Shown: one piece after another, positions 51,094-60,611 of the stretch
Layout of the letters: each line of letters starts with the position of its first letter
Position numbering within the stretch: position 1 is the stretch's first letter
Origin: Bacteroidia bacterium
Lineage (GTDB): Bacteria; Bacteroidota; Bacteroidia; B-17B0; Aurantibacillaceae
NCBI GenBank assembly: GCA_022841465.1
Contig: JALHRL010000014.1
Span: 22,932-86,931 of the forward strand
Direction of reading: 5' to 3'
Length of the DNA: 64,000 nt
Program-made: the position numbers and the translations under genes
The notes under the pieces: generated by a model
Databases searched by the model: none
What the model was told of the DNA's origin: nothing
The model's input: only the letters and a program-made list of their open reading frames with translations

Positions 51094-52119
51094 TTATTTA
51101 TAAATAAAATTACCGCTGGTTCCATCACTCTTCTTAAACGCTCTGTACATACCCGGTGTGTTAAATGGCATGGTAATATTTCCTTTGGCATCCATTGCAA
51201 TTAAGCCCCCTTCGCCTCCCATTTTTTTCAATTTTTCATTTATCACTTCATTAGCTGCTTTTTCAACCGAATAACCTTTATATTCCATTAAGGCAGAAAC
51301 ATCGTAAGCAACAACAGCTCGTATAAAATATTCGCCGTGGCCGGTACAAGAAACTCCGCAAGTTTTATTGTTGGCATAGGTGCCTGCGCCAATAATGGGC
51401 GCATCGCCTACTCTACCATACTTTTTATTAGTCATACCTCCGGTAGAAGTGCCGGCCGCTAAATTTCCTTCTTTATCTAAAGCCACAACACCAACAGTTC
51501 CAAATTTTTTATCGTTAAACTCTACATCAATAGGTTTTGAGGAGCCGTGATCTAATTCTGTTTTTTCGCTTTCCTTAATTTTTTGCAATTGTATAAATCT
51601 TTTTTCTTCAAAAAAATAACTACTGTCTGCCATTTCGCACTTACACTTTTTTGCAAATTTTTCAGCGCCTGTACCGACCATCATCACGTGTTCCGATTTT
51701 TCTAAAACACATTTGGCTGCCGTAATTGGGTTTTTAATTTTTCTTACGCCTGCCACAGCCCCAGACTTTAATGTTTTTCCATCCATAATGGAAGCATCCA
51801 TTTCGTTTTTTCCGTCGGCAGTAAATACTGAGCCTTTACCGGCATTAAACAAAGGCGAATCTTCCAACACCATTATAGCCACAACAACTGCATCGTTTGA
51901 TTTACCGCCCTTGCTTAAGGTGTCGTACCCTTTTTGTAAAGCCTCGTTCATTTTATCCATGTATTGCTTTTCCAATTCGGGGGTCATGTTTTGTTTTAAA
52001 ATTGTTCCGGCGCCACCATGTAAAACAATAGCGAAATTATTATTTCCTTTCATGTTGTTTTGTGCTAATGAGGTTGATAAAACACTTAATAACAATCCTA
52101 CTAAAATTACTTTCTTCAT
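51094..52119 (-). CDS. Exported isoaspartyl peptidase/L-asparaginase (Ntn-hydrolase)
   Basis: 341 residues. The start MKKVILVGLLLSVLSTSLAQ is a signal peptide. The enzyme is a plant-type asparaginase that is cleaved in two; the nucleophile is Thr208 in KFGTVGVVALD, with GTSTGGMTNKKYGRVGDAPI as the substrate loop. It would hydrolyse isoaspartyl dipeptides in the periplasm. The ATG at 52119 is preferred over a long N-terminal extension. It is convergent with ybaB with no gap and overlaps no gene at its start. Confidence 0.9.
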   Translation of the reverse strand: MKKVILVGLLLSVLSTSLAQNNMKGNNNFAIVLHGGAGTILKQNMTPELEKQYMDKMNEALQKGYDTLSKGGKSNDAVVVAIMVLEDSPLFNAGKGSVFTADGKNEMDASIMDGKTLKSGAVAGVRKIKNPITAAKCVLEKSEHVMMVGTGAEKFAKKCKCEMADSSYFFEEKRFIQLQKIKESEKTELDHGSSKPIDVEFNDKKFGTVGVVALDKEGNLAAGTSTGGMTNKKYGRVGDAPIIGAGTYANNKTCGVSCTGHGEYFIRAVVAYDVSALMEYKGYSVEKAANEVINEKLKKMGGEGGLIAMDAKGNITMPFNTPGMYRAFKKSDGTSGNFIYK

Positions 52120-52120
52120 T

Positions 52121-52651
52121 TTAAAATTTAAACTTCTCGTTTGATAAATATAACCAATAGTTTGGATTACTGTGTTTACTGCTAATTTTAAAACTAGTTT
52201 CGGCAATAATTTCAAAGCCAACTTTTTTGTAAAAAGTTAAAGCACGATGATTTTCTGTCCATACATACAACCAAATTCCTTTTTGATTATTCTCTTTACA
52301 AATTTTAATACATTCCTTTAATAACGCAATGCCAATTTTTTTGTCGTAAAACTTTTTTAACACGTACAATCTCTCCAGCTTGCAAACATTTTCTTCTTGC
52401 AGTTTAGGATTTTTGCAGTTTAAAATAATTTTTAAATATCCGGCCAACTCTCCGCTTAGTGTAGCCACTCTAAAAATATTACTTTCATCGCTCAACTCAT
52501 TTAAAAATTTTTCTTCTGTTAAAGACGCATTCAGATACTCTAGGATATCTTCCTCGGAGGCACTGTTTCCATGCGATTCAATAAAACTTTTCTTGGCCAA
52601 TTCAGCCAGTGAATGTGCAATTTCAATACCCGGTTTTACTAATTCAATCAT
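52121..52651 (-). CDS. GNAT family N-acetyltransferase
   Basis: 176 residues. The GNAT acetyl-CoA region is KLERLYVLKKFYDKKIGIALLKECIKI, with the usual WLYVWTENHRALTFYKKVGF strand and helix. The substrate is unknown. It follows the PAS-PP2C phosphatase gene by 10 bp and precedes the asparaginase start by 1 bp, so the three may be co-expressed. Confidence 0.85.
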   Translation of the reverse strand: MIELVKPGIEIAHSLAELAKKSFIESHGNSASEEDILEYLNASLTEEKFLNELSDESNIFRVATLSGELAGYLKIILNCKNPKLQEENVCKLERLYVLKKFYDKKIGIALLKECIKICKENNQKGIWLYVWTENHRALTFYKKVGFEIIAETSFKISSKHSNPNYWLYLSNEKFKF

Positions 52652-52661
52652 TGAAATAAAA

Positions 52662-53822
52662 TTACACTTTTATTCCAACAACCAAAACATCATCTGTTTG
52701 TTGGTTATTCTGTTTCCAATTATTAAAACTGTAATCTAAATATCCCTCTTGTTCTTGTATTTCCATTTCGGCAATGGTTTTTAAAAGCTCTTTAAAATTC
52801 CTTTTATTAAACTTTTTATTGTTCTCGCCTCCAAATTGATCGCTGTAGCCGTCAGAAAATGCATAAAGCGTATCGTTGGGTTCCAAAAGTAACACCTGCT
52901 CTTCAAATATTTTATCAATGTCGCTATAAAACCCTAGAGGATATCGGTTAGCACTTAATTCCATTACCGTTTCTTTTCGTACAATAATTAAAGGCCTGAA
53001 TGCACCGGCAAAATGCAAACGATTTGTTTTTTTATTGATGCTTATTACAGCTGCATCCATTCCATCGTTACTAATTTCATATCCGTATGAGTTTATACTT
53101 TTAAATAACTCTATATCTAAAGCATATAAAATTTGTGCGGGCGCTTTAATTTTTTTGTTGAGTAAAACTTCCTTGATAATGGAATTTGCCACCATGCTCA
53201 TCATAGCGCCGGGCACACCATGTCCGGTGCAATCAACTACAATTGCATATTTATTTGTTTCATCTTCATGAAAATAATAATAATCGCCGCTCACCAAATC
53301 TTTTGGTTTATACAACACAAAGTTTTCTTTAAAAATAGTATTGATATAATTTTTCGATTGCAAAATGTTTTGTTGTATTCTTCTTGCATAACGAATACTA
53401 TCTGTTACTTCTTTATTTTTTTCGGTAAGCAACTTATTCATTTCAAGAAGCGCATTTTCTTTTTGCTTTTTCTCGCTAATATCCATACCAATCCCTACTA
53501 ATTGAAATTCACTTAAGTATGAAACATTCCAGCCAAACCATTTAGAATTTCCGGCTGAGGTTTTTAATTGATGCTCAAAATAATGCAGCGAATTAACTTT
53601 GTTATTGAACAAAAGCATTAACTTATTTTTTACCGCCAAGCCTTCCGGTTTATTAAAGCGTGTTGCTTCCCACCAATTATCGCCTAAAAGCTCGGTGGGT
53701 TGGTAACCTAACACAGAGTATGCAGATTTACTTACATACTCAATCTCACCGCTGTTATTTAAAACAACAATAAGTGTATTAAGTTTATCGAGGATTAACT
53801 CCTGTAAATCCAGTGTCTCCAT
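52662..53822 (-). CDS. PAS domain SpoIIE-type PP2C protein phosphatase
   Basis: 386 residues. An N-terminal PAS domain (about 10-125: GEIEYVSKSAYSVLGYQPTELLGDNW) is joined by a coiled-coil linker to a SpoIIE-like phosphatase. Its metal-binding acidic motifs are VVDCTGHGVPGAMMS, SNDGMDAAV, YAFSDGYSDQ and QTDDVLVVG. It dephosphorylates a serine or threonine, often on an anti-sigma antagonist, in response to a signal sensed by PAS. No such partner is close. Confidence 0.9.
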   Translation of the reverse strand: METLDLQELILDKLNTLIVVLNNSGEIEYVSKSAYSVLGYQPTELLGDNWWEATRFNKPEGLAVKNKLMLLFNNKVNSLHYFEHQLKTSAGNSKWFGWNVSYLSEFQLVGIGMDISEKKQKENALLEMNKLLTEKNKEVTDSIRYARRIQQNILQSKNYINTIFKENFVLYKPKDLVSGDYYYFHEDETNKYAIVVDCTGHGVPGAMMSMVANSIIKEVLLNKKIKAPAQILYALDIELFKSINSYGYEISNDGMDAAVISINKKTNRLHFAGAFRPLIIVRKETVMELSANRYPLGFYSDIDKIFEEQVLLLEPNDTLYAFSDGYSDQFGGENNKKFNKRNFKELLKTIAEMEIQEQEGYLDYSFNNWKQNNQQTDDVLVVGIKV

Positions 53823-54010
53823 GGGTTTTGATTGATTTGTAAAAAGAAAAATTAAAAGGAAAAAAGTACTAATTGATTAGCCGCAAATAAAATTTGGCCA
53901 AAAAATTCGATTATTAAATCGATAATTAATTGTATGTACTTTGTTTTTCAAGATGCTCAAATGTAAAAAGATTTTTTGAAACAGCACAGAATTAAAGAAA
54001 AAATAATCTT

Positions 54011-54448
54011 TCATTCCTGAACCATTACCGATATTTCTAAATGGGCGCCCTTTGGCAAGGCACTTACCTGAACAGTTTCGCGGGCAGGTGGGTCGGCTGT
54101 AAAATACGTTTTATATACTTCGTTTATTTGATTAAACTTTTTTAAATCGGTTGTATAAATAGTTGTTTTCACAACTTGATTCATTTTATATCCGCCTGCT
54201 TCCACAATTGCCTTTATATTTTCCATTACCTGCCTGCATTCTGATTCAATATTCAATGTATCCATATTCCCATCGGACTTAATGGCTATTTGTCCGGATA
54301 CAAACAAGCTCTCTTCGGTTTTTATTGCCTGGCTATACGGACCAATAGGTTTCGGAGCTTTATCAGTAAAAACAACTACCCGCTTACTTTTTATTGCAAA
54401 AGCAAACAACATCATTAGTAAACAAATTAAAAAACCAATTCGTTGCAT
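54011..54448 (-). CDS. RidA family protein with signal peptide
   Basis: 145 residues. The first about 20 (MQRIGFLICLLMMLFAFAIK) form a signal peptide or membrane anchor, unlike cytosolic RidA. The body has the RidA fold: PKPIGPYSQAIKTEESLFVSGQIAI, and the catalytic arginine in PPARETVQV. RidA hydrolyses reactive enamines and imines released by PLP enzymes. Its start directly abuts the stop of a PLP-dependent enzyme gene that carries a Tat signal. Confidence 0.87.
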   Translation of the reverse strand: MQRIGFLICLLMMLFAFAIKSKRVVVFTDKAPKPIGPYSQAIKTEESLFVSGQIAIKSDGNMDTLNIESECRQVMENIKAIVEAGGYKMNQVVKTTIYTTDLKKFNQINEVYKTYFTADPPARETVQVSALPKGAHLEISVMVQE

Positions 54449-55753
54449 TTATTCTCCAAGAGGGGGTTTAGTATTCGCTACTTCGGTTAATCCTTTTACT
54501 AGTAAATCTAAATCATACAAATTTGTATACACATTAGGTGTAACTCGAATTCCATCTAATTTTTCATAAATGATAGAAACAGTATGTATTTTTTGTTTAG
54601 AATATAAATGTGCTTCAATGTCTGTTGCTTTCCAGCTGCCAATTCCAATATTAGCAATGGCGCACGAAAATTCGGGTTTTAAGGAAGTATACAATCGTGC
54701 GTTTGGTAATTTAATTGCTTTCTCTGCCCAATAATTTTTTAAATAGCGCAAACGTGCCTCTTTTCTTTTAGTTCCGATTACATTATGAAAATCTATGGCT
54801 GCACCTATAGCCATTTCGCCGGCCATGTTTCTGGTACCTAAATTTTCAAATTTTCTAATATCATCACTATCTGGTTGTGGCGCAGATAAAAGTGCCCATA
54901 CATTCTTAATTTTTTCTTTTTTAATGTATAAAAGTCCGCTTCCGAAAGGAGCACATAACCATTTGTGCAATGAAGTAGCTAAATAATCAGCACCGGTATC
55001 TTCTAATTTAAAATCTAACTGTGCAAAAGAGTGTGCGGCGTCTACAATCACTTCACATCCTTTTTTATGTGCCATATCTGCAATTGCTTTACTGGGTACC
55101 AAGTTACCTGTCCAGTTAATCATGTGCGTTATATGAACTATTTTAGTTTTTGATGTAATTGCCTTTGCGTATAAATCAACTATTGCTTTTTCATCTTCCA
55201 TGGGTTGAGGAATTTCAATCCACACCAATTTAATTCCATCTCTTTTCTCGCGTTGCTTCCAGGCGTTCATCATGTTGGGGTAGTCGTATTTACTTAATAC
55301 TACCTCATCACCGGCTTTTAAGTTTAATCCAAAAATTACGGTGTTTAATCCTTCTGTTGCATTGCGGTTTATACAAATTTCATCTGCTGTTACTCCGCAA
55401 AGGTTGGCTAATTTCTGACGCAAGCCTTCTCTGCCTTGATCTAAAATGCGCCACATGTAATACGATGGGGCTTCGTTGCAATATTGTAAAAAACGCGTAT
55501 GTGCATCTTGCACCACTTTGGGTTGAGGACTAACGCCGCCATTGTTTAAATTAATTACATTTGGAGAAACCGTATAACTTTCGCGCACCCAACCCCAAAA
55601 ATCTTCATCAGTAGCGGCTGCTTCAGGACTTACTTTTTCAATTTCATTAACGCGTCTTTCTAATTCAGCAGCATAAACTTTATCCACTGCCGATAATAAA
55701 CTTAAACTTCCAACAGAAGCTAATGAGCTAAACATAAAATCTCTACGGTTCAT
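54449..55753 (-). CDS. Tat-exported class V aminotransferase-like PLP enzyme
   Basis: 434 residues. The start MNRRDFMFSSLASVGSLSLLSA is a twin-arginine (Tat) signal with RRDF. The PLP lysine lies in YLATSLHKWLCAPFGSG, with VDAAHSFAQLDF (PLP aspartate) and NATEGLNTVIFGLN. This matches the isopenicillin-N epimerase/cysteine desulfurase-like fold type I group. Substrate unknown. The Tat signal implies a folded holo-enzyme is exported. Its 3' neighbour, RidA, starts immediately after it. Confidence 0.85.
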   Translation of the reverse strand: MNRRDFMFSSLASVGSLSLLSAVDKVYAAELERRVNEIEKVSPEAAATDEDFWGWVRESYTVSPNVINLNNGGVSPQPKVVQDAHTRFLQYCNEAPSYYMWRILDQGREGLRQKLANLCGVTADEICINRNATEGLNTVIFGLNLKAGDEVVLSKYDYPNMMNAWKQREKRDGIKLVWIEIPQPMEDEKAIVDLYAKAITSKTKIVHITHMINWTGNLVPSKAIADMAHKKGCEVIVDAAHSFAQLDFKLEDTGADYLATSLHKWLCAPFGSGLLYIKKEKIKNVWALLSAPQPDSDDIRKFENLGTRNMAGEMAIGAAIDFHNVIGTKRKEARLRYLKNYWAEKAIKLPNARLYTSLKPEFSCAIANIGIGSWKATDIEAHLYSKQKIHTVSIIYEKLDGIRVTPNVYTNLYDLDLLVKGLTEVANTKPPLGE

Positions 55754-55794
55754 CTGGTAATAATTTAATTAAAGGTATAAAATATAAACAAACT

Positions 55795-55823
55795 AAAAAA
55801 GCCTTGATAAATCAAGGCTTTTT
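55795..55823. terminator. Rho-independent terminator between folE and the PLP gene
   Basis: The stem AAAGCCTTGAT/ATCAAGGCTTT with a 2-base loop has A-runs and T-runs on both sides. It follows the folE stop on the minus strand and separates it from the PLP enzyme gene. Confidence 0.85.
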
Positions 55824-55842
55824 AATCAACTTCATGAGTGTT

Positions 55843-56553
55843 TTACTTTAACTCAATGTATTTAAAAAGTTCTTTTCGGGTGTTTTCTTTTTCAAACTTA
55901 CCACCATAAAAAGAAGTAACGGTAGAAGAGGTATTGTCTTGCACCCCGCGCGATGAAACACACATGTGTTTGGCATCAATAATTATAGCAACATCATCCG
56001 TTTTTAAAACCTTTTGAAGTTCTTTTGCAATTTGCATGGTCATTCTTTCTTGTACTTGGGGTCTTTTTGCAAAATACTGTACAATTCTGTTGAGTTTACT
56101 TAAACCAATCACTTTTCCGTTAGAAATATAAGCTACATGCGCTTTACCAAATATGGGCACAAAGTGGTGCTCGCAGTTGCTGTAAAAAGTAATATCCTTT
56201 TCAACCAACATTTGATTGTATTGATACTTATTATCAAACAGCGCAATTTTTGGTTTATTGGCAGGATTTAATCCTGTAAATATTTCTTGCACATACATTT
56301 TTGCAACGCGGGCAGGAGTGCCTTTTAAACTATCATCGGTTAAATCTAAACCCAAAGTTTCCATGATGGCTTTAAAATGATGTTGAATTTTTTCAATTTT
56401 TTCTTCATCACTTATAGCAAAAGCATCTGCTCTTAACGGCGTTTCTATATTTGTAAAGGCATGCTCATCACCTATTTCATCTTCGGTTAGGTGAGCAAGG
56501 CTAATTCTATCCTCCTTAAGCAGGGAATTCAACAAAGTTTCTTTCTGTTTCAT
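55843..56553 (-). CDS. folE: GTP cyclohydrolase I FolE
   Basis: 236 residues. Makes dihydroneopterin triphosphate from GTP. Seen: FYSNCEHHFVPIFGKAHVAY (zinc Cys and His) and MCVSSRGVQDNTSSTVT (second zinc Cys and catalytic region). A 50-residue N-terminal extension precedes the usual core. The gene begins inside queD: the two share 38 bp in different frames, so translation is probably coupled. Confidence 0.94.
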   Translation of the reverse strand: MKQKETLLNSLLKEDRISLAHLTEDEIGDEHAFTNIETPLRADAFAISDEEKIEKIQHHFKAIMETLGLDLTDDSLKGTPARVAKMYVQEIFTGLNPANKPKIALFDNKYQYNQMLVEKDITFYSNCEHHFVPIFGKAHVAYISNGKVIGLSKLNRIVQYFAKRPQVQERMTMQIAKELQKVLKTDDVAIIIDAKHMCVSSRGVQDNTSSTVTSFYGGKFEKENTRKELFKYIELK

Positions 56554-56926
56554 ATAAGGTTACTTTTAATTCGTATTTACTTTCTATTTTTTCTCTTAGT
56601 AAATTATAAATCACCACCACAATATTTTCTGCTGTTGGATTTAAATTTTTAAATTCCGGAACATCTAAATTTAAATTTCGATGATCCATTTTTTCAATTA
56701 CACATTCATCGATTAAATCGGCTAATTTTTTAAGGTCGTAAACATATCCTGTTTTCGGGTCAATTTCGCCAACCAACTTTACTATTAACTCGTAATTATG
56801 TCCGTGGTAATTGGGAAAGTTGCATTTACCAAATAGCTCAGCATTTTCTGCATCGCCTAAATTGGCATTGTGCAAACGGTGCGCGGCATTAAAATGCGCC
56901 TTGCGATATACGGCAACTTTATTCAT
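56516..56926 (-). CDS. queD: 6-carboxytetrahydropterin synthase QueD
   Basis: 136 residues. Uses dihydroneopterin triphosphate in queuosine or pterin synthesis. Seen: KAHFNAAHRLHN (zinc His), FGKCNFPNYHGHNYEL (catalytic Cys and two more zinc His), and MDHRNLNLD. It lies just upstream of and overlaps folE by 38 bp, the gene for its substrate-forming enzyme. Confidence 0.93.
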   Translation of the reverse strand: MNKVAVYRKAHFNAAHRLHNANLGDAENAELFGKCNFPNYHGHNYELIVKLVGEIDPKTGYVYDLKKLADLIDECVIEKMDHRNLNLDVPEFKNLNPTAENIVVVIYNLLREKIESKYELKVTLYETERNFVEFPA

Positions 56927-57533
56927 TTTTAAATTTTTAATCAGGATAAGTTGGTTAGGCTAATCGTGATTTGTTTTTTTGAAGCACTGCGCCGGAAGTT
57001 TGCCGGTCAAGTGGCTTCGTTTAATTGATACAAACAATAATTAAGTGCTATTGTTTAAACTTAGGGTAAATTTAAGGAAAATTCCTTTCCCATTTATAAT
57101 TACATCCTTTGTGATGTAGTAATTTCAATTATGAAGAATAAAAAGACAGCTTTTGACAAATAATTTCGGTAATTGTGTTTTTTGTATAAAGAACCGTGGG
57201 TTAATTGCTTATAATTGAGGCTATTACAATAAAAAGAAATATTTCTTATTTTTAATTTAATGCTCTTGTTCATTTATAAATTTCAAAAACTGAATTCTTT
57301 TCTACTAATTTCTATCAAAGTAATATTACCAGTCTTAATTTTTTAAAAAAATAAATTAAAAATACAGGTTATCATAACAATACAACTTTTCATTTGATTG
57401 TTAACTAAGTTGGTTAATTTAAACAATAAAATTACCGCAGCTATTTATAAATAGTATGCAGATATTAGTTAAAACCTGCATTTAATTATAAAAGCTTATG
57501 CAGCTTAATCATTTTTATATATTTGAGCCGTTA
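56927..57533. other. AT-rich intergenic region, no gene seen
   Basis: About 600 bases between queD and the sensor kinase gene. No plausible ORF or RNA gene was found. ATGCAG/CTGCAT words occur three times (57456, 57476, 57498), the last two as a 6-bp inverted repeat near the kinase start. GTTAA words at 57400, 57413 and 57468 are unevenly spaced. These are at best weak regulatory hints. Confidence 0.5.
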
Positions 57534-60518
57534 ATGTATAAATTCAGATTAATCATATTTTTACTAGTGCATTCGTTAGTGTGTTTTTTGCAAGCACAAC
57601 AATCATCTTACATTCATTTTAATGTGAATAATGGTTTACCAAGTAATAATGCATATTATATAACACAAGATAAAAATGGATACTTCTGGATATCAACAGA
57701 TAAAGGTGTAGTAAAATTTAATGGCTATCATTTTACCATTTACACAACAAACGATGGTTTAAGTGACAATGAAATTTTTGACGTTTATGAAGATTCAAGC
57801 AACAGAATTTGGTTTGCTTGTTATAATGGTGAACTGCCCTATTTTAAAAATGATACGTTTTATAATAGGTACAACCATATTAGTTTATCTAAACTAAGTC
57901 GTTTTAATATAGGATTAAAAGTAATGAGTGATTACAATAACTCCATCTTTTATTTATCTCAAAGAGCGACAGCAACAATTAAAAAAAACGGAACAATAGA
58001 AGAAATATTTACGAATGAAATTAGTGCCAACTCAACGCTAATAAAAAACAGTAAAAAAGAAGTGTTAAGTATTTCATACGACACAACCAATGTTTATCTA
58101 ACAAATTTAACCACAAATAAAATTAAAAGTTTTTCGCACCAAAAGAAAAAACTAATGCCATTGCTTAATACAAAAGCAGAGATAATTGAGAATATATTAT
58201 TTTACAGTGTTTCTGAAAATCTAATTATCAAGAATCTCTCAGATTTAAACATTACTGAAACAGCTGCTTTTGAAAGCATGATTCAATATATAAAAAAGGT
58301 TAGTGACAGTTTATTATGGATTGGGACACAAAAAGGGCTTTACTTATTTGATTGTAAAAATAAAATAATTGTGAAAAAACTTTTTTCTGAATACTCAATT
58401 TCATGTGTATTTGAAGATAATGAAAACCACACCTGGGTATCGACTTTAGACAATGGGATATTTCTTGTACTAAACCAAAATGTAGAATTACTAAATCAAC
58501 ATAACGGATTAAACTTTAACTCCTGCTTAAATTTCACGCGAATAAATGAAAACACGTTATCCATTGGTTCTAATAAATTTAAACTGGCTTTAATTGAAAA
58601 TAATAAAGTTAAAAATATTACACTTTCTGAATCACAAGGAAATGGCTTAATAAGAAGTGTAAAATGCGACAATCAGGGAAATTTATACATTGTTACTGCT
58701 GTGAATGTTTATAAACTAAATAAAGAAGGAGTTAATATTAAAACCTATAAAACTGCCATACGTGATTTACTTTTTACAAAAAATGATTCCCTTTATGTTG
58801 CTCGAATTAATGGTGTTTCCAAAATTAAGGTTAAAGATCTAGATGAACATTCTAATAATCTTGATGGATTTTTATTTAGAAATATAAATTTTAAACACGG
58901 TACAAATTACTTTTATGAAAGTGAAGCAGGTACAATTTACTGCATTGGCAACAATGGCATTAAACAGTTAAATGGGAAACGAAATGAAATTATTGAGCGA
59001 GATACTCTTTTTAAAAACAATATTACCAGTGTAACTGAAACTAGGGACGGAGTAATATTTATCTCATCAGACATTAATGGTATTAAAGCTGTTTACAAAA
59101 ATAAATCAACTTATCTTAATAATAAATCAGGCCTGCCATCTAACTTTGTTACTTGCTTAACTCTTGATGATAAAAATAATTTATGGGCAGGCACAACAAA
59201 TGGCTTAGTAAAAATATCGTATAATCATACTGATAGTGGTTTAAAATTTATTGTTAAAAATTATACAACAATTAATGGATTAATAGATAATTCTATAAAT
59301 GATGTTGCTATTCACAACAGTAAAATTTGGTTAGCTACTAACTTTGGTGTATGTTCTTTCAAAGAATCTGACCTGATAAAAATCAGTAAATCACCAAAAA
59401 TTAATATTGTTTCGATTTCAATTAACGACTCACTTTATAACTCACATAATAACACAGTAGTTTCAGCCTTTAACAAAAATAATTTCAAAATAAAATATGT
59501 TGGAATTTCATCCGGCTCATTAAACAATATTATTTACCGTTATAGAATGCATGGACTTGAAGAAAACTGGAATACAACAAATAATATACAACTTCAATAC
59601 CCATCTCTCCCTCCCGGAAATTACATTTTTGAAATATTAGCAATTAACAAAAACGGACAAGCCTCAGGCGCGAAAAAAATATTTATAACAATAACACCCG
59701 CGTATTATCAAACTATATGGTTTAAAATTTTAGTTGCGGTTATTATTACATTGTTAATTGCATTTATTGTAATACTTAGAATTAGAATTTGGAGAAAAAA
59801 CCATCAATTAAAGGAAAACTTGCTTAGTTCAGAAAATAAACGTTTAGCATTAGAAAAAGAAGAAATAAATATGCAAATGAAATTAATTGAATTAGAACAA
59901 AAGGCCCTACGTTTGCATATGAATCCTCATTTTATTTTTAACGCAATAAATTCTATTTCCGGGTTCTATGCTAGTGGGGATGCTGAAGTGGGTAAAAAAT
60001 ATATAAATAAATTATCCCAATTATTAAGAATGCTACTAGATTTTTCTTCGCAAAAATTTATTTCTCTTCAGCAAGAAGTTAACTTGTTAACAAACTATTT
60101 CTCACTAAACCAATTACGCTTTCAAAATAAATTTAATTATATTATTGATATAGATACAAAAATTAATACTGAAAGATTAGCTATTCCACCAATGATAATA
60201 CAGCCTTTTGTTGAAAATTCATTAATTCACGGTATTGCTTCATTAAAATCAATAGGTAATATTAAAGTAAAGATTAGTTTAGAAGATGGATTTCTGCTAT
60301 GCGAAATAATAGATAACGGAATTGGTATAAAAAAATCAAGAGAAATTAATAAAGATAGAATACATAAATCAACCGGAATTAAAATAACAGAAGAACGCAT
60401 CAGAACAAATTATAATGGCTCACTTTCAGGACTAGAAATTTGCGAAATAAATGATGAAAACGGTAATTGTTTAGGAACTCATGTTTACTTACGATTAAAT
60501 ATTGAAGAATTATATTAA
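57534..60518 (+). CDS. Two-component propeller sensor histidine kinase (LytS/His_kinase type)
   Basis: 994 residues. A signal peptide (MYKFRLIIFLLVHSLVCFLQAQ) is followed by a large periplasmic beta-propeller (about 25-640) of Reg_prop repeats such as ITQDKNGYFWISTDKGVVKF and LDDKNNLWAGTTNGLVKI. Next are a Y_Y_Y-like domain (ending PPGNYIFEILAINKNG), one membrane helix (about 740-762), a coiled coil, and a His_kinase domain with RLHMNPHFIFNAINS (H799 likely phosphorylated) and an ATPase domain (IIDNGIGIKKSR). It lacks an internal response-regulator domain. It probably senses a surface or glycan signal and phosphorylates the LytTR protein encoded next. ATG 57534 is preferred. Confidence 0.9.
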   Translation: MYKFRLIIFLLVHSLVCFLQAQQSSYIHFNVNNGLPSNNAYYITQDKNGYFWISTDKGVVKFNGYHFTIYTTNDGLSDNEIFDVYEDSSNRIWFACYNGELPYFKNDTFYNRYNHISLSKLSRFNIGLKVMSDYNNSIFYLSQRATATIKKNGTIEEIFTNEISANSTLIKNSKKEVLSISYDTTNVYLTNLTTNKIKSFSHQKKKLMPLLNTKAEIIENILFYSVSENLIIKNLSDLNITETAAFESMIQYIKKVSDSLLWIGTQKGLYLFDCKNKIIVKKLFSEYSISCVFEDNENHTWVSTLDNGIFLVLNQNVELLNQHNGLNFNSCLNFTRINENTLSIGSNKFKLALIENNKVKNITLSESQGNGLIRSVKCDNQGNLYIVTAVNVYKLNKEGVNIKTYKTAIRDLLFTKNDSLYVARINGVSKIKVKDLDEHSNNLDGFLFRNINFKHGTNYFYESEAGTIYCIGNNGIKQLNGKRNEIIERDTLFKNNITSVTETRDGVIFISSDINGIKAVYKNKSTYLNNKSGLPSNFVTCLTLDDKNNLWAGTTNGLVKISYNHTDSGLKFIVKNYTTINGLIDNSINDVAIHNSKIWLATNFGVCSFKESDLIKISKSPKINIVSISINDSLYNSHNNTVVSAFNKNNFKIKYVGISSGSLNNIIYRYRMHGLEENWNTTNNIQLQYPSLPPGNYIFEILAINKNGQASGAKKIFITITPAYYQTIWFKILVAVIITLLIAFIVILRIRIWRKNHQLKENLLSSENKRLALEKEEINMQMKLIELEQKALRLHMNPHFIFNAINSISGFYASGDAEVGKKYINKLSQLLRMLLDFSSQKFISLQQEVNLLTNYFSLNQLRFQNKFNYIIDIDTKINTERLAIPPMIIQPFVENSLIHGIASLKSIGNIKVKISLEDGFLLCEIIDNGIGIKKSREINKDRIHKSTGIKITEERIRTNYNGSLSGLEICEINDENGNCLGTHVYLRLNIEELY

Positions 60519-60611
60519 AACCATCAAACTAACATCCGCATCTTTTTCCATATTGTGTAATTTTAAAAGATTAAAAAAAAACTCCTGTCAAATTCTAAAA
60601 TAAATATATAA

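Noticed and set aside
57400..57472. GTTAA repeats as LytTR binding sites before the sensor kinase
   Set aside because: Spacing (13 and 55 bp) does not fit the usual two-turn repeat, and the words are common in AT-rich DNA.
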